Shown here one piece after another: positions 59,667-64,000 of a stretch of DNA of 64,000 nt. The stretch is taken from the NCBI GenBank assembly GCA_022822005.1, contig JAJECO010000081.1:1-64000 (forward strand), written 5' to 3'. The DNA comes from Candidatus Poribacteria bacterium. Lineage in GTDB: Bacteria > Poribacteria > WGA-4E > PCPOR2b. Every line of letters starts with the position of its first letter. Position 1 is the first letter of the stretch. The notes below the pieces were generated by a model that made no database searches, was not told the DNA's origin, and worked only from the letters and a program-made list of their open reading frames with translations. The position numbers and the translations under genes are program-made.

Positions 59667-60797
59667 ATGCGCACGATTCCTACAGATACATCTCAACCAA
59701 CAACTCGCATTCCTGTTGAGGATTCCCTTCCGGACCAGCTTGTAAGTTTCGGCGGCGACGGTGAACCCAAATCGGCTCGCACCATGCTTCAGACCTTAGT
59801 TGAGTTCGAGGAGGAGGTCGGGCTTGACGCAGACAGCTATTCACTGGGAGGCAATGTCCAACAGATCGAGGAAAAAATGGCAGAACTATTGGGCAAGGAA
59901 GCCGCCGTTTTTATGCCGACGGGCACCCTCGCAAACCATCTTGCGGTTCGAATGCTCTGTGGAGATAAGCCACGTGCAGTTGTGCAAGAGCAGAGCCATC
60001 TGTATCAAGACAGCGGCGACTGCGTTTCCCGTCTCAGCAATATCAACCTCCTACCGTTGGCGAAAGACCGACCTCATTTCACGATTGAAGAACTGAAACG
60101 GGCTGTTGAGGATTCCGAGCAGGGACGGGTCCTGACTCCGGTCGGTGCCCTCATGATCGAGAGCCCTGTCCGCCGTCAGGAGGGCAAGGTCGTTCCCTTT
60201 GACGAAATGCAGGCGATAACCGACTACTGCCGGGAACGAGGAATTGGCACCCATCTCGATGGGGCACGCCTCTACATGATGTCGGGCGCGACCGGGGTTT
60301 CGGTGAAGAGGTACGCCTCTCTGTTCGACACGGTATATGTATCCCTGTACAAATATTTCGGCGCGCCGTTCGGATCGGTGTTGGCGAGTACCTCCCAATT
60401 CTGCGATGGGCTCTACCACGACCGTCGTATGTTCGGCGGAGGTCTGGCGTCTGCCAATTTTGCGGCAGCATTGGCGCTGAAAGGTGTGGAAGGATTTGAA
60501 GAACGCTACAATACCGCCATGAAACGTGCGACAGCGCTCTTCGACAAACTTAACACGTTGGGGGGTATCCACGTCGGACGCATTGTGAACGGTTCCAACA
60601 TCTTCCCAATCGAGTTGTCACAAGATCTCGATTCAGATAAGTTTGTCAAAATACTTCAAGAGCAATCCGTATCCATTTCTTTGGGCGATCCGGATTCGCG
60701 GCGAGGCACACTTAGGGTGAATACCAGCATACTGAAGCAGGATGTTGACACACTTTTCTCTGCTTTTCGTTCTGCCCTTGAAAATAGTCGGTTGTAA
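59667..60797 (+). CDS. Threonine aldolase / beta-eliminating lyase family
   Basis: 376 aa. PLP enzyme that splits beta-hydroxy amino acids, for example threonine to glycine and acetaldehyde. Seen: SYSLGGNVQQIEEKMAELLGKE (typical early helix), FMPTGTLANHLA (about 91-102), HLDGARLYMMSGA (about 196-208), and the PLP Lys in SLYKYFGAPFGS (about 229-240). RBS GAGGTG at 59653. It follows the lactonase by 27 bp and precedes the sialidase-like gene by 12 bp. Substrate may be an unusual hydroxy amino acid. Confidence 0.88.
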   Translation: MRTIPTDTSQPTTRIPVEDSLPDQLVSFGGDGEPKSARTMLQTLVEFEEEVGLDADSYSLGGNVQQIEEKMAELLGKEAAVFMPTGTLANHLAVRMLCGDKPRAVVQEQSHLYQDSGDCVSRLSNINLLPLAKDRPHFTIEELKRAVEDSEQGRVLTPVGALMIESPVRRQEGKVVPFDEMQAITDYCRERGIGTHLDGARLYMMSGATGVSVKRYASLFDTVYVSLYKYFGAPFGSVLASTSQFCDGLYHDRRMFGGGLASANFAAALALKGVEGFEERYNTAMKRATALFDKLNTLGGIHVGRIVNGSNIFPIELSQDLDSDKFVKILQEQSVSISLGDPDSRRGTLRVNTSILKQDVDTLFSAFRSALENSRL

Positions 60798-60809
60798 CCC
60801 ATTAAAGGC

Positions 60810-61877
60810 ATGAACATGAACGGAATCTACGAACTGACTGTCTGTCCATGGACAGCCTCATATCCGCGGAATGATCACCAACTTATCTTTCCGATGAAAG
60901 ATGGTCGACTGATGCTCGTATGGTGTGAGTATTATGCGGATAGCCCCTCACTTGTGACGGATATAGCAGACGCCCATCACCGGGTTGGTGACAACATGCC
61001 GTGTCGTATTTCCGCTAAAATATCTGCGGATGTTGGACGGAGTTGGAGCGATACATTTACGCTGCAAGATAATATCGGCAAAATGAACGTGAAACATCCC
61101 AACCTGCTCCGACTCCCGTCAGGCGAGATTCTATTCACCTATACAGTGCGCAATTCCGTTAGCGATTTAAGGATCTACATGAAGCGCTCTAACGATGAGT
61201 GCGAAACGTGGAGCGATTCCCATCAAATTTCCTCGCTGGCGGGGATGAATTTCACCAACTGCGATCACATTCTTCAACTCAGTTCTGGGAGAATCCTGCT
61301 CCCCGCACATCACGGCGCATTCCACGGTAGGGGAGATCACTATCAGGCGCTCTGCTACTATTCCGATGACGACGGTAACACATGGAAACCGAGCGAAGTA
61401 CCGATGGACCTACCGAAGCGGGGTGCTGAAGAACCTTCGGTTGTGGAGTTGCAAGACGGTTCTCTCCTCGCAGTCATGCGGACGAGTCTTGGGGCGGTCT
61501 ATAAATCCTACTCTAACGATAGCGGGGAGAGTTGGACGCCGCCCGAATCAACGGGACTCGCGGCACCGGCATCCCCGCCGCTGGTAAAGCAGATTCCCAG
61601 CACGGGCGATCTGCTGTTGGTATGGAATCACAACGTTGACCTCGATCATCACCACCAAGGCGACCGAAACCCGCTCACTGCGGCTATTTCCAAAGACAAA
61701 GGGCAGACGTGGGAAAATATCAAGGATATCGAAAACCATGGGGGATACGACAGCGCCTATGCCGCGGTAACCTTCGTTGATGATGAAGCCCTCGTAACCT
61801 ACTACACCGGCTCTACCTCAACCTACGGCGAATCGGTCATGCTGAAGATCTTCTCGATAGATTGGTTTTATCAGTAA
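60810..61877 (+). CDS. Sialidase-like (BNR/Asp-box) protein, second copy
   Basis: 355 aa. At least five Asp-box motifs are visible (SADVGRSW, NDECETW, SDDDGNTW, SNDSGESW, SKDKGQTW), building a propeller like that of GH33 sialidases. I do not see a FRIP arginine motif or a signal peptide. It resembles the protein at 11425 in motif layout but has a different N-terminus. Last gene of the closely spaced series starting at 55681. The start ATG at 60810, or 60816, has AAAGG upstream. Confidence 0.75.
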   Translation: MNMNGIYELTVCPWTASYPRNDHQLIFPMKDGRLMLVWCEYYADSPSLVTDIADAHHRVGDNMPCRISAKISADVGRSWSDTFTLQDNIGKMNVKHPNLLRLPSGEILFTYTVRNSVSDLRIYMKRSNDECETWSDSHQISSLAGMNFTNCDHILQLSSGRILLPAHHGAFHGRGDHYQALCYYSDDDGNTWKPSEVPMDLPKRGAEEPSVVELQDGSLLAVMRTSLGAVYKSYSNDSGESWTPPESTGLAAPASPPLVKQIPSTGDLLLVWNHNVDLDHHHQGDRNPLTAAISKDKGQTWENIKDIENHGGYDSAYAAVTFVDDEALVTYYTGSTSTYGESVMLKIFSIDWFYQ

Positions 61878-61953
61878 AGAGATCACGGAATATCTTTCAA
61901 ACGATTGAGTCGTCCGACGGTTCTCACCCCCCATCATTCTCACTATTTTAGTA

Positions 61954-61983
61954 TTGACGCGTGAACCCCGTTTCGCATACAAT
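61954..61983 (+). promoter_or_regulatory. Sigma70-type promoter candidate before the second ThDP gene
   Basis: TTGACG at 61954 and TACAAT at 61978 with an 18-bp spacer. A start near 61990 would give a leader of about 130 nt before ATG 62119. A 7-bp stem (61994-62000 with 62010-62016, 9-base loop) lies at the leader start. Confidence 0.5.
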
Positions 61984-62118
61984 GCGTTCTCGAAAACCCG
62001 CCGTCGGTTCGGGTTTGCCCGCCCCTTCTGAAGGAAATTGACTATGGAAAATTGCGAAACAATGTTGTTTTAATCAGAGAAAATCACAATAGATTATAGG
62101 TAAACAAGGAGATCATAT

Positions 62119-63750
62119 ATGCAAGCTATTGATGCAGTCGCACAAATTTTGAAAACTGAAGGTGTTGAGAACCTGTTCTGTTTTCCCGCGAACAGCCTCA
62201 TCGACGCCTGTGCAAAGGTCGGCATCCGGCCAATTATGGCGCGAACAGAACGGACGCTAATCAATATGGCTGATGGATTCAGCCGAATTTCCAACGGTGA
62301 CCGGTTAGGCGTTGCGTGTGTCCAGTCCGGTCCCGGTAGCGAAAATGCGTTCGGAGGGGTCGCCCAAGCGTTCTCGGACTCTGTCCCAATTCTGATGCTA
62401 CCCGGTGGGGTTGCTCGCCGCAGCCACGGTATCCCCACCCACTTCGAGGCGGTGCCAAACTACGGCGGTATCACCAAATGGGTCGCTCAAGTCAACTTTC
62501 CGGATCGAGTGCCAGCCATGATGCGCCGCGCATTTAGCCTGCTCCGGACAGGGCACCCCGCGCCGGTGATGCTCGAAATTCCGACCGATGTTGCCAGCGA
62601 AGATATCGACGACAGTTTCGACTACAGGCCACCTGAGAAGATTAAGCCCGCCGGTAATCCCCGCGATATTGAGGCATCGGTGAAAGCCCTACTCACTGCG
62701 GAATCCCCGATCCTTCATGTAGGGCAGGGCGTCCTCTACGCTGACGGGACGGACGAATTGATCGAGTTTGCAGAATTGGTCGGTGTTCCAGTCATGACAA
62801 CGATGGCGGGCAAAAGTGCGTTCCCCGAAAACCATCCACTCGCGCTCGGCGCCAGCGGACATACCGGCACCGGTATGGTCAAGCACTTTCTGGGGAAAGC
62901 GGATCTTGTCTTTGGGCTTGGGTGTAGCCTCTCTCAATCGGTTATGTCCACCCCAATCCCCGATGGGAAGGTGTTGGTCCACAACTCGATCGATGAGTTA
63001 GACATCAACAAGGATTATGCCGCCGACTACGCAATTATCGGCGATGCGAAAATTGTCTTGAGCCAACTAATTGATGAGGCAAAAAAACAGTTGGGTGGTG
63101 GACGCAGTAACGACGCAGTTGTCGCAGAAATAAAAACGGTGAAGGAACAGTGGTTAGCGGAGTGGATGCCGAAACTGACCTCGGAGGAAGCGCCCATCAA
63201 CCCATACCGTGTCGTTTGGGATCTGAACCAGGCGGTAGATCGTACCCAAGCAATTGTTACCCACGATTCCGGGAATCCACGCGATCAGACCCTCCCCTTC
63301 TATGAAGCGATTACCCCTCACGGCTACATCGGTTGGGGCAAGTCCACACAGTTAGGATATGGGCTTGGGTTAATCATGGGCGCAAAAATGGCTGCACCGG
63401 AAAAACTCGCCATCAACATCATGGGCGACGCTGCATTCGGTATGGCGGGGATGGACTTTGAAACCGCTGCGCGGGAGCGCATCCCTATCCTAACCATCAT
63501 GTTCAACAACTCGGCACTCGGCGGCTACGAGAAACACATGCCCGTCGCAACCGAACGTTTCAAAACAAAGTTCCTAACCGGTGATTACGTCAAAGTTGCA
63601 GAAGGGTTGGGAGGATACGGCGAAAAGGTCGAGGATCCAGCGGACATCATCCCCGCTATTCAGCGCGCACAGAAAGAGACCGAGGCGGGCAAGCCTGCTT
63701 TGTTGGAAATCATCACGCGTGAGGAAACCGACTTTTCACTCGGAATTTAG
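62119..63750 (+). CDS. ThDP-dependent 2-oxo-acid enzyme, acetolactate synthase family
   Basis: 543 aa. Like the protein at 50918 in fold, but diverged. Seen: FCFPANSLIDACAK (about 20-33), catalytic Glu in ARTERTLINMADGFSR (about 41-56), QSGPGSENAFGG, and the ThDP/Mg motif GDAAFGMAGMDFETA (about 434-448) then IMFNNSALGG. No regulatory subunit gene follows. Such members include sulfoacetaldehyde, glyoxylate and oxalyl-CoA enzymes as well as acetolactate synthases; I cannot choose. RBS AAGGAG at 62107. The next gene starts 89 bp downstream. Confidence 0.85.
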   Translation: MQAIDAVAQILKTEGVENLFCFPANSLIDACAKVGIRPIMARTERTLINMADGFSRISNGDRLGVACVQSGPGSENAFGGVAQAFSDSVPILMLPGGVARRSHGIPTHFEAVPNYGGITKWVAQVNFPDRVPAMMRRAFSLLRTGHPAPVMLEIPTDVASEDIDDSFDYRPPEKIKPAGNPRDIEASVKALLTAESPILHVGQGVLYADGTDELIEFAELVGVPVMTTMAGKSAFPENHPLALGASGHTGTGMVKHFLGKADLVFGLGCSLSQSVMSTPIPDGKVLVHNSIDELDINKDYAADYAIIGDAKIVLSQLIDEAKKQLGGGRSNDAVVAEIKTVKEQWLAEWMPKLTSEEAPINPYRVVWDLNQAVDRTQAIVTHDSGNPRDQTLPFYEAITPHGYIGWGKSTQLGYGLGLIMGAKMAAPEKLAINIMGDAAFGMAGMDFETAARERIPILTIMFNNSALGGYEKHMPVATERFKTKFLTGDYVKVAEGLGGYGEKVEDPADIIPAIQRAQKETEAGKPALLEIITREETDFSLGI

Positions 63751-63839
63751 CTGTAAAATGTGGGGTGCGGTCTGCCAACAATTGCGCCGTACCCTCACCG
63801 CCCATCACCAAAGTTCGCAATAGAAAGGAGCCGTCTCTC

Positions 63840-64000
63840 ATGGCAGACTATCAACCGCTCGATTTGTCAACGTTATGTAATGCAGGATTTGAAGTTTTAG
63901 GAACCAACGTGAGTGCCCCTATAGGCAACCAAGCCTTCCGTGGTCTTCCGTTTTTGGTCAACGCGGACGACTCAAAATGTTTCATTGCACTCAATGACGA
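63840..64000 (+). CDS. Start of a gene of unknown function, cut by the right edge
   Basis: 53 codons are visible from ATG 63840 to the window end without a stop. RBS AAAGGAG at 63824-63830 supports the start. Visible residues include LDLSTLCNAGFEVLG, then FRGLPFLV and FIALND. I do not recognise the family. It follows the ThDP enzyme gene on the same strand. Confidence 0.6.
   Translation, partial: MADYQPLDLSTLCNAGFEVLGTNVSAPIGNQAFRGLPFLVNADDSKCFIALND

Overview
The window is a gene-dense bacterial segment. It carries about 45 protein genes on both strands and no rRNA, tRNA or CRISPR that I can see. Several features suggest an uncultured bacterium of the Poribacteria or a neighbouring lineage: repeated phytanoyl-CoA dioxygenase genes, sialidase-like and sugar-acid enzymes, PorV/PorQ-type outer-membrane proteins, a secreted protein with dockerin-like repeats and a FlgD-like C-terminus, and intergenic space full of short palindromes. 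This is an inference from gene content. No marker gene in the window fixes the phylum.

Layout. 1-8.6 kb: the 3' part of a large unassigned alpha/alpha-toroid-like protein, then tmk, holB, a tandem pair of HSDR_N-type nuclease-like genes and metG. A decayed copy of the holB 3' end lies between the two HSDR_N genes and marks the duplication junction. 8.7-12.4 kb: a PorV-like protein, a zinc-type alcohol dehydrogenase and a sialidase-like protein. 12.5-23 kb: a B12-binding radical SAM protein with a duplicated helical tail, an ECF transporter (fused A-A' ATPase plus EcfT), a response regulator of the NtrC type without a GAFTGA motif, and the two parts of the Hen1/Pnkp RNA-repair system. 23-30 kb: a PrpE-like acyl-CoA synthetase, a secreted LRR metallopeptidase-like protein and a GH32-like hydrolase. 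30-40.4 kb: a small membrane protein, two phytanoyl-CoA dioxygenase-like enzymes around a 2-hydroxyacid dehydrogenase, a ketopantoate reductase and nucleosidase pair, an M14-like peptidase, an enolase-superfamily enzyme and an orphan molybdenum hydroxylase large subunit. 40.7-46.1 kb: egtB and egtD (ergothioneine synthesis) directly followed by an ABC transporter of the OpuC/EgtUV type. 46.3-50.6 kb, minus strand: DUF5683-like, PorV-like, MsrB, Rieske and amidohydrolase genes. 50.9-64 kb: a catabolic island with two ThDP enzymes, two mannonate-dehydratase-like isomerases, an S1P-lyase-like PLP enzyme, a dioxygenase, a Gfo/Idh/MocA oxidoreductase, a lactonase, a threonine aldolase and a sialidase-like protein. 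A gene cut by the right edge ends the window.

How the genes work together. Hen1 and Pnkp should repair ribotoxin-cleaved RNA. EgtB and EgtD should make ergothioneine (or its precursor) and the adjacent transporter may move it. The genes from 55.7 to 61.9 kb are closely spaced, each with its own ribosome-binding site, and look like one operon for breakdown of a sugar acid or glycan-derived compound whose identity I cannot tell.

The intergenic DNA is itself structured. At least five different palindromes are each followed directly by CTAC (GTAG on the other strand), the hallmark of REP elements served by RAYT transposases. Other spacers are bounded by short terminal inverted repeats (12 bp at 25.1 and 46.1 kb, 18 bp at 40.45 kb, and a shared 20-mer at 30.4 and 55.5 kb).
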